From assembly GCA_963837395.1 (NCBI GenBank), contig CAWINI010000001.1, positions 1-64,000 of the forward strand: DNA of 64,000 bases, read 5' to 3'. The notes below the pieces were generated by a model. It was given only the letters and a program-made list of their open reading frames with translations. It ran no database searches and was not told where the DNA came from. The first letter of the stretch is position 1; every line of letters starts with the position of its first letter. Shown in pieces: positions 25,121 to 33,966 of this stretch. The position numbers were made by a program, and so were the translations under genes. Origin of the DNA: CAVZQN01 sp963837395 (lineage in GTDB: Bacteria > Acidobacteriota > HRBIN11 > JAKEFK01).

Positions 25121-26145
25121 AATGCGATACGCGAATAACCTGAGTGAACTGCATTCATCGTATGCACAGTCAACATTATCATGATACGCTGGCGGGCTTC
25201 TGATTCTGTTGTATTCAATTTCAATTTCAAATGCTTACAGCGGCTGATTATATCTTCAATCACATAATCAATTGTGTACTGATGAACACCTGTACCTTCC
25301 GAGACAATTTGCCGCAACTCTTTTTTATATTTGCGTATAAGGCTTGCAGCGCTTGGACGTCCACGATGTTTTGGATCATGCGAAAAAATTCTTCGCAGAT
25401 CGCGATCATAATATGCCGGCCATTTGAAATGATAGTATTCGCGCTTGCGCCGATAATGATCGCGTAAAGTGATTGTCGCTTTTGAAAGCGGATCAACCTT
25501 GATTCTTTTCTTGTTTTTTGGAGGTGTGCCTGCAATTTCGGCCATCAACTCATTTACGTATTGCAGTTTTTTCAAAGCAGGCCAACCGTTGTAACGGACA
25601 CGCCAGCGCGAACCAGGTGTCAGCCATACTGCAAATGTTTCCGCGAAATCTTCTGCTGGATGCGCTTGTGCGTACCATGATGTTAAATGCAGTACATAGT
25701 TCCGGCTGCCAGGGCGTGGTTTGTATGATTGCGGATATGGTTCACGAAAAGATCCGAACAATTCTTGCCAGCGTCTCCGAAAATGCAAACGATACGCGTT
25801 GTCCAATGCATGACCTGCTTCATGTCTTAAAATGCGCATACATTCGGCATCGGATCCGCCTTCAACTTCCAACATTTGTTTGCGTTCCAGTTTCATTAAT
25901 CGCGGATGCGTAAGATAAAACGGAACTGCAATCCCAGGAACTCCATCTGGTGTGAACCATTCATGTGCTAACCAAACGTGGGGTTTGAACCGGATGCCGC
26001 GTTCTTCCAATTCATCATGCAATCTGCGGACACGATCTTCCAACACCGAGCCTTCAATCCGCACCGGCAAATTCTTGATCCGCATATCCAGCAGACGTTC
26101 ATCGCTCATCTTCCATAGTGATCGCCTGCTCAGCCCGTTTTTCAT
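25117..26145 (-). CDS. Putative zinc-binding metallopeptidase (HExxH)
   Basis: A 342-residue protein without signal peptide. The zinc motif HEAGHALDNAYR lies at about 108-119, with a downstream acidic third ligand likely in HPAEDFAETFAVWL (about 160-173), a gluzincin-like arrangement. Basic C-terminal half, rich in Arg/Lys/His, with a long helical end. The features fit the putative zinc-binding metallopeptidase family (Peptidase_Mx-like), function unknown. It is the first gene of an operon with the ATP-grasp ligase; the pairing of a peptide-bond maker with a peptide-bond cutter suggests peptide tailoring or recycling. That is inference. Confidence 0.8.
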   Translation of the reverse strand: MKNGLSRRSLWKMSDERLLDMRIKNLPVRIEGSVLEDRVRRLHDELEERGIRFKPHVWLAHEWFTPDGVPGIAVPFYLTHPRLMKLERKQMLEVEGGSDAECMRILRHEAGHALDNAYRLHFRRRWQELFGSFREPYPQSYKPRPGSRNYVLHLTSWYAQAHPAEDFAETFAVWLTPGSRWRVRYNGWPALKKLQYVNELMAEIAGTPPKNKKRIKVDPLSKATITLRDHYRRKREYYHFKWPAYYDRDLRRIFSHDPKHRGRPSAASLIRKYKKELRQIVSEGTGVHQYTIDYVIEDIISRCKHLKLKLNTTESEARQRIMIMLTVHTMNAVHSGYSRIAL

Positions 26146-26179
26146 AAGGTTTAGATTGTACCCTAGAGATACGCTGGAT

Positions 26180-26219
26180 CAATTTCAGATTGCAGATTTC
26201 AGATTTCAGATTGAAATTG
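26180..26219. repeat. Iterated CAGATT-type hairpin
   Basis: CAATTTCA (26180-26187) and TGAAATTG (26212-26219) enclose repeated CAGATT(T/G) units. Lies just upstream of the metallopeptidase start region in the divergent gap to 26321. Same style as the hairpins at 7596, 19321 and 32163. Confidence 0.65.
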
Positions 26220-26320
26220 ATGGATTTGTGATTGACATCAATTAGGATGGTTTATCAACTCAATCATCGATTATATTAAGCCTGCCATATAATTAAGGTT
26301 CACTACTGAAATCGATAAAA

Positions 26321-26719
26321 ATGTCTAATAGGATTATTGAATTTCACGACTCAACCATCGAGAGTATTGTTCATGATGCAAGCGCAGTTACGCTAATTTT
26401 CACTGAAGCATACATCCATATGTCGGATGGACGTGCAGGCATCGATCCCGGCACTGGTTGGATCCAAAAGGCAGAACTTATTATTGGCAATGGTTCGATT
26501 AGCGGTGACCAACGATCTCTGCCGGCGGTACTTTCCGATGGAACTATAATCATTGGAAACAGAAAACATTCAAATTTTATCCCGATTCCTTTGGATACTT
26601 CGGAATCAGTTTCGGTTGATCTTGAGTTCTTTGATGGAAACCGTATCTCAATTATTGGAAGGACAGCGCGTCTAATGCTAATAGGCGAGCCTAAGTATGT
26701 TGAAGATTTCAATCCATGA
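26321..26719 (+). CDS. Hypothetical protein (small beta-rich)
   Basis: A 132-residue soluble protein, no signal peptide. The sequence alternates short beta strands with turns (RIIEFHDSTIESI; VTLIFTEAYIHMS; KAELIIGNG; ISIIGRTARLMLIGE), consistent with a small beta-barrel or sandwich. Acidic overall. The family was not recognised. It is followed closely by a zinc-ribbon gene on the same strand, and the two are probably co-transcribed. Start chosen as the first ATG (AAAATGTC context, no strong RBS). Confidence 0.65.
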   Translation: MSNRIIEFHDSTIESIVHDASAVTLIFTEAYIHMSDGRAGIDPGTGWIQKAELIIGNGSISGDQRSLPAVLSDGTIIIGNRKHSNFIPIPLDTSESVSVDLEFFDGNRISIIGRTARLMLIGEPKYVEDFNP

Positions 26720-26732
26720 ACAAGGCAAAGGA

Positions 26733-26999
26733 ATGCGTGAATCAAACGATTGGAGACTAGCAGGTCAAGAACGATACCTGAAAGGTGTCACTCTAATTTG
26801 GAAGAATTACCGTCAACCAAGCGATTCCTGGGATCATGATCATTGTAGTTTTTGTTGGGCAAAATTCGCTGAGATAGACGAACCTAATGCACTTCGTGAA
26901 GGCTATACGACCAGTGACGATTATCATTGGATCTGTCAAAAATGCTTTATAGATTTCCAAGATTTATTCGCTTGGAATGTGGTGCCGAGCGCGGAGTAA
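26733..26999 (+). CDS. Small zinc-ribbon hypothetical protein
   Basis: An 88-residue protein with four cysteines in two CxxC knuckles (HDHCSFCWAKF and WICQKCFIDF) about 37 residues apart, a probable structural zinc site, and many Trp/Tyr (DWRLAGQERYLKGVTLIWKNY). Such small WDHDHCxFCWAKF proteins occur as conserved hypotheticals; I know no function. An upstream in-frame ATG at 26697 would add 12 residues and overlap the previous gene; 26733 is preferred, with AAGGAA adjacent. Likely an operon with the gene at 26321. Confidence 0.7.
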   Translation: MRESNDWRLAGQERYLKGVTLIWKNYRQPSDSWDHDHCSFCWAKFAEIDEPNALREGYTTSDDYHWICQKCFIDFQDLFAWNVVPSAE

Positions 27000-27044
27000 G
27001 ATCTTTTAATCTGAAACTTACAACTCTGCGGTAGAATCTTCTAC

Positions 27045-28541
27045 ATGGAAGACAAGTATCGCCTGCTGCTGCGGCGAACGCGAATCATTGCAACGATTGG
27101 GCCGGCAAGTGAATCCACCGAAAAATTAACTGTTCTGATAAATAGCGGTGTTAATGTCGCGCGGTTGAATTTTTCGCATGGAACACAAGCAAGCCATCTG
27201 ACAGTCATTCAACGGATCCGCGGCATCACTCACGAAACCGGTAAACGGGTGGCGATCCTTGGCGATTTATGCGGACCTAAAACGCGCGTCGGAAAATTTC
27301 CAAACGGTTCCATCGAATTAAAGCCAGATCAGGATGTCACCATAACCACAAATCCAAACGAACCTGGCAGCGATAGTGTCATCCCTTCGCAGTACGTAAA
27401 TCTTGTTCGCGACATTAAAGCCGGACAACGGATCTTATTTGATGATGGATTACTGGAGATTGATGTAACTCAAATTATCGATGATCAGCACGCAATGGCG
27501 CGAGTGATTCGCGGCGGCACTCTGAAAAATAACAAAGGGATGAATCTTCCCGGCGCAAATATTTCGGCACCAGCACTCACCGAAAAAGATCTTCAAGATT
27601 TGGATTTTGCAATCAAAGAAAGACTTGATTACGTCGCTCTATCATTTGTTCGAAGAGCCAGTGAGATCCGTGATCTCAAAGAGAGAATTCTGAAACTTAC
27701 GCACATTCATCATCCGGAAATATTTCGCGAAAATCCAAAAATGGCCAGCATGACAGGCGTTGTTGCAAAAATTGAAAAACCGGAAGCGCTGAATGAAATT
27801 GCAGAGATTGTTGAAGAATCGGATGGGATCATGATTGCACGGGGTGATTTGGGAGTTGAACTTCCACCGGAACGAGTTCCGATCGTACAAATGCAATTAA
27901 TCCACCTTTCGAATGAACGCAATAAGCCGGTGATTGTTGCAACACAGATGTTAGAAAGTATGACAGAGAGTCCGCGAGCAACGCGTGCAGAAGTCAGTGA
28001 TGTTGCCACCGCTGTTGCGGAACGTACTGATGCGGTGATGTTGTCCGGTGAAACTGCCGCCGGATTGTATCCGATTGAATCGGTGAACATGATGGATCGC
28101 ATTATTCGCGAACTTGAAAATTATCAATGGCAGCAAGGCCAATGGGGAAAGTTGCGTGAAACGGTTTCGATCTCCCCTCTTCCAAATGCAATCGCACGCG
28201 CATGTACACTGCTTTCGCATGATATGGAAATCCGCGCAATTAATGTGCTGACATACAGCGGGCGTACTGCAAGAATTATTTCCGCCGCACGGCCGAATTG
28301 TCCGGTGCTTGCCTACAGTCAAGATCCGACAGTCGTTCGACAAATGCAATTATTGTGGGGTGTTTATCCGGTCCCACTTGAACAAGAACTCACACTGGAA
28401 TCTTTTGCAGATGTGGCGGCTACAACATGCTTACAGATGGGACTCGCGAACAAAGGAAATCACATTCTATTAGTATCCAGTCCTCTCAAAAGGTACACGG
28501 GAAAAGTATTAAGTTCGCTTATTCTTTACGAAATCAAATAG
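27045..28541 (+). CDS. pyk: Pyruvate kinase
   Basis: A 498-residue enzyme converting PEP and ADP to pyruvate and ATP. Motifs: RRTRIIATIGPAS (4-16 region), NSGVNVARLNFSHG, GDLCGPKTRVG, the lid domain, then KIEKPEALNEI (catalytic Lys), IMIARGDLGVELPPE (metal Glu/Asp), and VIVATQMLESM. The C-terminal domain (about 370-498) is complete; length is at the upper normal range. It stands alone on the plus strand. The PEP carboxykinase gene lies 1.8 kb downstream. Confidence 0.97.
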   Translation: MEDKYRLLLRRTRIIATIGPASESTEKLTVLINSGVNVARLNFSHGTQASHLTVIQRIRGITHETGKRVAILGDLCGPKTRVGKFPNGSIELKPDQDVTITTNPNEPGSDSVIPSQYVNLVRDIKAGQRILFDDGLLEIDVTQIIDDQHAMARVIRGGTLKNNKGMNLPGANISAPALTEKDLQDLDFAIKERLDYVALSFVRRASEIRDLKERILKLTHIHHPEIFRENPKMASMTGVVAKIEKPEALNEIAEIVEESDGIMIARGDLGVELPPERVPIVQMQLIHLSNERNKPVIVATQMLESMTESPRATRAEVSDVATAVAERTDAVMLSGETAAGLYPIESVNMMDRIIRELENYQWQQGQWGKLRETVSISPLPNAIARACTLLSHDMEIRAINVLTYSGRTARIISAARPNCPVLAYSQDPTVVRQMQLLWGVYPVPLEQELTLESFADVAATTCLQMGLANKGNHILLVSSPLKRYTGKVLSSLILYEIK

Positions 28542-28554
28542 AAATTTTCGGGTT

Positions 28555-28572
28555 CTACTAGTATAATAGTAG
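28555..28572 (+). promoter_or_regulatory. Palindrome over a -10-like TATAAT upstream of the DHH gene
   Basis: CTACTA-GTATAA-TAGTAG: a 6-bp inverted repeat at 28555-28560 and 28567-28572 with a consensus TATAAT at 28562-28567. Position 15-32 bases before the ATG at 28587 suits a promoter with an overlapping operator. No convincing -35 hexamer. Inference only. Confidence 0.4.
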
Positions 28573-28586
28573 CCATAAGAGGGTAT

Positions 28587-29471
28587 ATGAGACTCGTAAC
28601 ACGCGCGGACCTTGATGGCCTAACCAGTGCTGTATTAATCACAGACATGGAGCCGATCGATTCGATCGAGCTTATTCATCCACAAGATCTCACCGATAAA
28701 AAATTTGAAATTCTTAAAGGCGATATTCTTGCGAATGTTCCATATCATCCGAATGCCGGCAAATGGTTCGATCATCATTTGCTGACCGAAAGTAATTTGA
28801 AGCCGCCCGACAAATTTGATGGCGCATACCGCCATGCACCGAGTACAGCACGCATAGTTGAGGAATATTACAAAAGTCCGAAGTTAAAAAAATATGATGC
28901 ACTGATTCAAGAAACCGATCGAATGGACAGCGCCAATTTAACTTTGGAAGATGTGTTGGATCCGAAAGACTATATCCTTCTTGGCTACACAATTGATCCA
29001 CGAACCGGCCTTAGCGGATTCAAAGATTATTTTATGCTGTTGTTGGATGCGCTGAAAAACAAAACGATTGATGAAATTATGCAAATGCCGGAAGTACAGC
29101 ATCGAGTGAATCAAATGCGCAGTGAATGGTTAATCTTTAAACGGCTAACGTTGGAGAATTCGCGCACTGATGGAAATGTTGTCTTGACTGATTTTCGTCA
29201 CATTGAAAAAATTCCGATAGGCAATCGCTTTATTGTTTACACTTTGTTTCCAGATGCGAACGTTTCTGTCAGAGTTCACTGGGGACCACAACGTCAATTT
29301 GTTGCAGTTGTAGTTGGACATTCAATCTTCAATCGGACCTGCAAAGTGAATATCGGTGAACTGATGTCAGATTTTGGTGGTGGTGGGCATGTTGGTGCTG
29401 GTGCCGCGCCATTGAAAGCCGAAACCGCGAACGCCGACCTCGAAGAAATCATCCGGCGCCTCAAGGCCTGA
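28587..29471 (+). CDS. DHH-family phosphoesterase
   Basis: A 294-residue cytoplasmic phosphoesterase. It has the DHH signatures RADLDGLTSAVL (Asp metal ligands), KWFDHHLL (DHH) and QETDRMDSA (Asp), and ends with the DHHA1-type GGGGHVGAGA substrate loop. It resembles exopolyphosphatase-like/nanoRNase-like DHH-DHHA1 proteins that cut short phosphate-containing substrates such as oligonucleotides or cyclic dinucleotide products; which one is not decidable here. A palindrome with a -10-like core precedes it. AGAGGG is 4-9 bases before the ATG. Confidence 0.88.
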   Translation: MRLVTRADLDGLTSAVLITDMEPIDSIELIHPQDLTDKKFEILKGDILANVPYHPNAGKWFDHHLLTESNLKPPDKFDGAYRHAPSTARIVEEYYKSPKLKKYDALIQETDRMDSANLTLEDVLDPKDYILLGYTIDPRTGLSGFKDYFMLLLDALKNKTIDEIMQMPEVQHRVNQMRSEWLIFKRLTLENSRTDGNVVLTDFRHIEKIPIGNRFIVYTLFPDANVSVRVHWGPQRQFVAVVVGHSIFNRTCKVNIGELMSDFGGGGHVGAGAAPLKAETANADLEEIIRRLKA

Positions 29472-29487
29472 TTTTGCGACTCTGCGG

Positions 29488-30010
29488 TTAGATTTTCCCG
29501 AGTTCACGGATGCATGACAGATGATGGTCATCGTGTTCAGCCACGAAGTACGCCATATCCACTAACCGCATTGACACATTTAATCTTGGATGCACCGAAT
29601 CACGAACCAGAATTTCTGCACCTACGCTATCCAGCCGGTCACAAAAATGTTTTCTAGCCGATCGAAAATTTTTCAGTAAATCTTCGATCTGCTTTTTGTT
29701 GTGCCCCGCTTCCCACGTCTTTTTATTTTTCAGATCAGCAGCCTGAAGCATCTCAAAACCCGCAATGTAATCATCGATCCTGCCGTCATGTAGTTCATCG
29801 AGATCCGCTAAATGACCAATATGATCTTGAATGCAACGATGCATCATCTTTACGGATCGTCAATATTCCTGCCGGATAAGCACGTACCAGCTCTTCTAAC
29901 CGCGCAGGAGTTCCACGAAGTCGCTCCATTATCGAAGGGAAAATTCCTGGCGGAAAATTAAAATCGAATTTACGTTCAAACCACTTTGTTTTTGGGATTT
30001 CTGGCACCAT
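29488..30010 (-). pseudogene. DinB-like protein with one frameshift
   Basis: Two reading frames together make one DinB/YfiT-type four-helix protein. The N-terminal part from the ATG at 30010 gives KWFERKFDFNFPPGIFPSIMERLRGTPARLEE and runs to about 29850. Another frame then continues IQDHIGHLADLDELHDGRIDDYIAG and ends with HPRLNVSMRLVDMAYFVAEHDDHHLSCI, containing the metal His cluster HDDHH. The 523-nt span is one base over a codon multiple. The joint is near 29843-29848 and fits a 2-nt loss or 1-nt gain. Either real decay or a sequence error. It follows a 69-residue gene whose stop is 4 bases before. Confidence 0.8.
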
Positions 30011-30014
30011 CTTC

Positions 30015-30224
30015 TTATTTCCTAAATTGGGCAATTAGCCGGTCAAATCGCGATTCATAAACCATATCATAAAGCTCTAGCCGGTCAGGCAGGAATTTCT
30101 GACACCATTGACGCAAAAGACGTCGCTCCCCTTCAATGGTTCTGTCGGGAATTTGTTCACAGAAAATCAAAGTGCAAACAAGATCCGCTTTCCTTTTTAA
30201 TTTCTCAACAATTTCATCTCCCAT
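30015..30224 (-). CDS. Small hypothetical protein
   Basis: A 69-residue, highly charged helical protein (MGDEIVEKLKRKADLVCTLI...RQWCQKFLPDRLELYDMVYESRFDRLIAQFRK) with three Cys and no signal peptide. The family was not recognised. It lies directly upstream of the DinB-like gene, with no usable RBS but a TATAAT (complement of 30232-30237) about 7 bases before the ATG, as expected for a leaderless message. It could be part of one unit with the DinB-like gene. Confidence 0.55.
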   Translation of the reverse strand: MGDEIVEKLKRKADLVCTLIFCEQIPDRTIEGERRLLRQWCQKFLPDRLELYDMVYESRFDRLIAQFRK

Positions 30225-30231
30225 GCTTATA

Positions 30232-30237
30232 ATTATA
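30232..30237 (-). promoter_or_regulatory. -10 element for a possible leaderless transcript
   Basis: TATAAT on the minus strand ends 7 bases before the ATG at 30224, so transcription would begin at or next to the start codon; no Shine-Dalgarno motif is present. Confidence 0.35.
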
Positions 30238-30257
30238 ACTCTACACGCAACCTGTGG

Positions 30258-30277
30258 CGCGGGCGTCCCTGCCCGCG
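30258..30277. repeat. GC-rich palindromic intergenic repeat (copy e)
   Basis: CGCGGGC-GTCCCT-GCCCGCG, 7-bp arms, 6-nt loop, followed by GTTACGATG. Lies between the divergent small gene (30224) and the PEP carboxykinase gene (30318). Confidence 0.7.
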
Positions 30278-30317
30278 GTTACGATGTACAATATTATAGA
30301 TAAGGAGAGTCAATAAC

Positions 30318-32162
30318 ATGCTTTTTCCGGAATACGTAAAGAATGATAAAGCGAAAGATTGGGTTCGGGAGATCGTCACACTTTGCAAGCCGGAAAAAAT
30401 CCATTGGTGTGATGGATCTCAGGAGGAATACGACCAGCTTTGCCGGGAGATGGTAGAAGCGGGTACATTACGGAAGTTAAATCCTGAAAAGCGTCCAAAT
30501 AGCTATCTCGCATGGTCAGATCCCAGTGATGTAGCTCGTGTAGAAGATCGAACCTTCATTTGCAGTCAGCGCAAGCAGGATGCGGGTCCAACCAATAATT
30601 GGATGGATCCACGCGAGATGAAAACGAAGCTTCGAGGTCTATTCGACGGATCGATGAAGGGCCGCACCATGTATGTGATTCCATTCAGCATGGGACCGTT
30701 AGGATCTCCAATTGCTGAAGTTGGAATTGAAATTTCAGATTCTCCTTATGTTGCGGTCAATATGCGGATCATGACTCGCATGGGACGCAAAGTCATGGAT
30801 GTATTAGGCGATCGAGATTTTGTTCATTGTCTGCATTCTGTTGGAATGCCGCTCACCGGTGGTGAAAAAGATGTTCCCTGGCCATGCAATAAAGATCACA
30901 AGTACATTGTTCATTTTCCTGAAGAACGCACGATTATGTCTTTTGGCAGCGGTTACGGTGGTAATGCCCTGCTTGGCAAAAAATGTTTTGCATTGCGCAT
31001 TGCATCGTGTATGGCGCGTGATGAAGGCTGGCTTGCTGAACACATGCTGATCCTTGGTGTGGAATCACCACAAGGTGAAAAAACTTATGTCGCGGCTGCA
31101 TTTCCTAGCGCATGCGGGAAAACTAATTTCGCAATGTTAATTCCGCCAAAAGCATTTGATGGATGGAAAGTTACAACTGTTGGTGATGATATCGCATGGA
31201 TTAAGAAAGGTGCTGATGGACGTTTGTATGCAATCAATCCGGAAGCTGGTTATTTTGGTGTAGCGCCTGGGACTTCAGAAAGCTCCAACAAAAATGCGAT
31301 GGCTTCGATCGCAAAAAATTCCATCTTTACAAATGTTGCATTAACTCCTGATGGTGATGTTTGGTGGGAAGGCATGACTAAAACTCCGCCGTCTCATCTT
31401 ACTGATTGGCAAGGTCAACCATGGACTCCGGAATCGGGACGCAAGGCAGCACATCCCAATGCACGATTTACTGCACCAGCAAGTCAGTGTCCTTCCGTAG
31501 ATCCCGATTGGGAAAATCCGAACGGTGTTCCGATCAGCGCATTCATTTTTGGTGGACGCCGAAGCGACACAATTCCCCTTGTATATCAAGGATTCAATTG
31601 GAGTTTCGGTGTGTATCAAGCAGCAACAATGGGATCAGAAACAACTGCAGCTGCTGCTGGCAAAGTTGGTGAAGTAAGGCGCGATCCAATGGCGATGCTT
31701 CCCTTCTGTGGTTATCACATGGCTGATTATTTCAATCACTGGCTGCAGATCGGTCGCACGCAGCCAAATCCTCCACGCATGTTTTTTGTGAACTGGTTCC
31801 GTACCGGAAAAGATGGGAAATTTTTGTGGCCAGGCTTTGGCGACAATATGCGCGTCTTGAAATGGATTGTAGATCGTGTGCATGGTCGCGGTTATGCAAT
31901 TGAAAGTCCGATCGGCTGGATGCCTAAATATGATGATATCGATTGGCAAGGCCTCGATTTCTCTTGCGAACGATTTAATGAACTGATGATGGTTGATCGT
32001 GAGTCCTGGAAAAAAGAAATCTCATCGCATGAAACCTTATTTTCAAAACTCTACGATAAATTGCCAAAGGAATTTCCATACATCCAGGAGTTGCTGCTCT
32101 CAGCCCTCTGGCGATCACCTGAACATTGGGGCCAGACCGTTGGTGAACGCCACGAAGAATGA
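30318..32162 (+). CDS. pckG: Phosphoenolpyruvate carboxykinase (GTP)
   Basis: A 614-residue GTP-dependent PEP carboxykinase interconverting oxaloacetate and PEP. Key elements: YLAWSDPSDVARVEDRTFICS, the omega/R-loop RGLFDGSMKGRTMYVIPFSMGP, the kinase-1a P-loop FPSACGKTNFAML with the reactive Cys, VGDDIAW (metal Asp), and FIFGGRRSDTIPLV. Length is normal for the GTP class. A good Shine-Dalgarno AAGGAGAG lies 9 bases before the ATG. Together with pyruvate kinase nearby, it covers the PEP node in both directions. Confidence 0.97.
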   Translation: MLFPEYVKNDKAKDWVREIVTLCKPEKIHWCDGSQEEYDQLCREMVEAGTLRKLNPEKRPNSYLAWSDPSDVARVEDRTFICSQRKQDAGPTNNWMDPREMKTKLRGLFDGSMKGRTMYVIPFSMGPLGSPIAEVGIEISDSPYVAVNMRIMTRMGRKVMDVLGDRDFVHCLHSVGMPLTGGEKDVPWPCNKDHKYIVHFPEERTIMSFGSGYGGNALLGKKCFALRIASCMARDEGWLAEHMLILGVESPQGEKTYVAAAFPSACGKTNFAMLIPPKAFDGWKVTTVGDDIAWIKKGADGRLYAINPEAGYFGVAPGTSESSNKNAMASIAKNSIFTNVALTPDGDVWWEGMTKTPPSHLTDWQGQPWTPESGRKAAHPNARFTAPASQCPSVDPDWENPNGVPISAFIFGGRRSDTIPLVYQGFNWSFGVYQAATMGSETTAAAAGKVGEVRRDPMAMLPFCGYHMADYFNHWLQIGRTQPNPPRMFFVNWFRTGKDGKFLWPGFGDNMRVLKWIVDRVHGRGYAIESPIGWMPKYDDIDWQGLDFSCERFNELMMVDRESWKKEISSHETLFSKLYDKLPKEFPYIQELLLSALWRSPEHWGQTVGERHEE

Positions 32163-32248
32163 AGATTGAAGATTGAGAATTGAGAATAGAGGATAGAAGA
32201 TCGTAAACGCGCCGTTCAATCCTCTATCCTCCATCCTCTATCCTCAAC
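32163..32248. repeat. Iterated GAGGATAGAGGAT-type hairpin
   Basis: A left arm of GATTGA/GAATAGAGGATAGAAGAT units (about 32163-32201) faces a right arm of ATCCTCTATCCTCCATCCTC units (about 32216-32248), forming a long imperfect stem around ACGCGCC. It fills the gap between PEP carboxykinase and the GMC gene and abuts the GMC start codon. Confidence 0.8.
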
Positions 32249-32251
32249 TTA

Positions 32252-33884
32252 ATGTACGACTTTGTAATCATCGGCAGTGGTTTCGGCGGCAGTGTTTCAG
32301 CAATGCGCCTTTCGCAAAAAGGTTATCGCGTCGCCGTAGTTGAAAGCGGCAAGCGCTGGACTGCCGATCAATTTCCAAAAACAAACTGGAACCTCCCAAA
32401 ATATTTATGGATGCCACGTTTGCGATGTTTTGGTATCCAATGCATAACTCTACTAAAAGGAATCATGGTTCTCCACGGAACTGGTGTTGGCGGAGGAAGT
32501 CTTGTTTATGCCAACACTTTGATGACTCCGCAATCCTCATTCTTTCAAGATCCTTCATGGCCTTCCGGAATTGACTGGGAAGCAGAACTTGCACCTTATT
32601 ATGATGTCGCACGAAAAATGCTTGGTGTTACATCCAACCCTGCATTATTTGAAGGCGAAGAAGCATTAAGAAAACTCGGCGACAGGTTTGGCGTTTCCGA
32701 TACATTTCATCCAACTGAGGCTGGCGTTTTTTTTGGAGAACCAGGCAAAACCGTTGATGATCCTTATTTCAATGGTGATGGTCCCTTCCAGAACTGGATG
32801 CATTTATTGCGGCGGTTGCATGGTGGGTTGCCGTTATGGTGCAAAAAATTCCCTGGATCAAAATTATTTATATTTTGCTGAACAATGGGGCGCCAAAATC
32901 ATTCCGGAAACCAAAGCAACAAAAATCATTCCAATTGAAAATGGTTATCGTATTGAAACTCAAAGCTCTACATCATGGATTTCTAGACGCACAGAACCAT
33001 TAGAAAGCCGCAGCGTCATTGTTGCTGCGGGTGTACTTGGCACAATCGATTTGTTGTTCCGCAATCGTGATGTTTACAAAACGCTGCCGGCGATTTCCAA
33101 TCGTCTTGGTGAAAACGTTCGTACGAATGGTGAAACCCTCCTTGGAGCAACCAGTTTCGAAAAACACCGGGATTTATCGCGTGGAATTGCAATCGGATCT
33201 GCCATTCATCCAGATCGTTATACAAAAATAGAAAATGTTCGTTATCCTTCCGGAAGCGGTGCAATGCGGATGCTGGGCGTTCCATTAACCGGACCTGGTT
33301 CGCTTCTTGTTCGGCCGCTAAAAATGTTTGCAAATATTTTTCGGAAGCTTCCAAAAATGTTGCGCCTTTGGATGATCACTGATTGGGCCAAAAGCACGGT
33401 CATCTTATTGGTGATGCAAACTCTGGATCACAACATGAGATTGAAACTGGGACGATCTTTAATTTTCCGTACAAAATTAAAAGGTGCTTCAACTTCAGAA
33501 CCACTTCCAAAATTTTCGCCGATTGCACAAAAAGCTGCTGAAATACTTTCAGAAGAGATTAAAGGCGAACCACAAAACATAATTTCTGAAGTTCTTTTAG
33601 GTACACCTGCCACTGCACATATTCTTGGCGGATGCTGTATCGGCTCAAATAAAGATGATGGAGTGATCGATCAAAATCATGAAGTTTATAGTTATCCCGG
33701 AGTTTATGTATGTGATGGAAGTGTGATACCAGCCAACCTTGGAGTAAATCCAAGTCTTACCATAACTGCGCTGGCTGAACGCTTCTGTTCACAGTTTGAA
33801 CCTTTGGACAATTCTATGTTTGAAAACCGGACAATCCGCTTCTCTTCTTTATTAGATTCCAGCCAGCAACACAGCAAAAAGTAG
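32252..33884 (+). pseudogene. GMC-family oxidoreductase (cholesterol-oxidase-like) with one frameshift
   Basis: A flavin-dependent oxidoreductase of about 544 codons. The first frame begins YDFVIIGSGFGGSVSAMRL (FAD Rossmann motif) and GTGVGGGSLVYAN; near 32785-32787 (CCCTT) one extra base shifts the frame, after which SRTGCIYCGGCMVGCRYGAKNSLDQNYLYF continues to GTPATAHILGGC and the C-terminal DGSVIPANLGVNPSLTITALAE. The Cys-rich CxxCGGCMxxC insert is typical of this GMC subgroup. The 1,633-nt span is one base over a codon multiple, matching a single insertion. It is otherwise intact, so read error is as likely as inactivation. A hairpin instead of an RBS precedes it. Confidence 0.85.
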
Positions 33885-33935
33885 AAATTCTTTCATATCT
33901 TTGCTTCCTCTCTTTATCTTATTGCTTTGAATAGA

Positions 33936-33965
33936 GCGGCAGCAATTGCCGCCCTGTTTTTATTT
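33936..33965 (+). terminator. Intrinsic terminator after the GMC gene
   Basis: GCGGCA-GCAAT-TGCCGC hairpin (33936-33952) followed by CCTG and a T-rich run TTTTTATTTTTT. Correct polarity for the plus-strand GMC gene; the convergent gene's stop is at 33967. Confidence 0.85.
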
Positions 33966-33966
33966 T

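Noticed and set aside
26321..26999. Toxin-antitoxin or immunity pair
   Set aside because: Two small adjacent genes, but no toxin, nuclease or DNA-binding motif in either; not supported.
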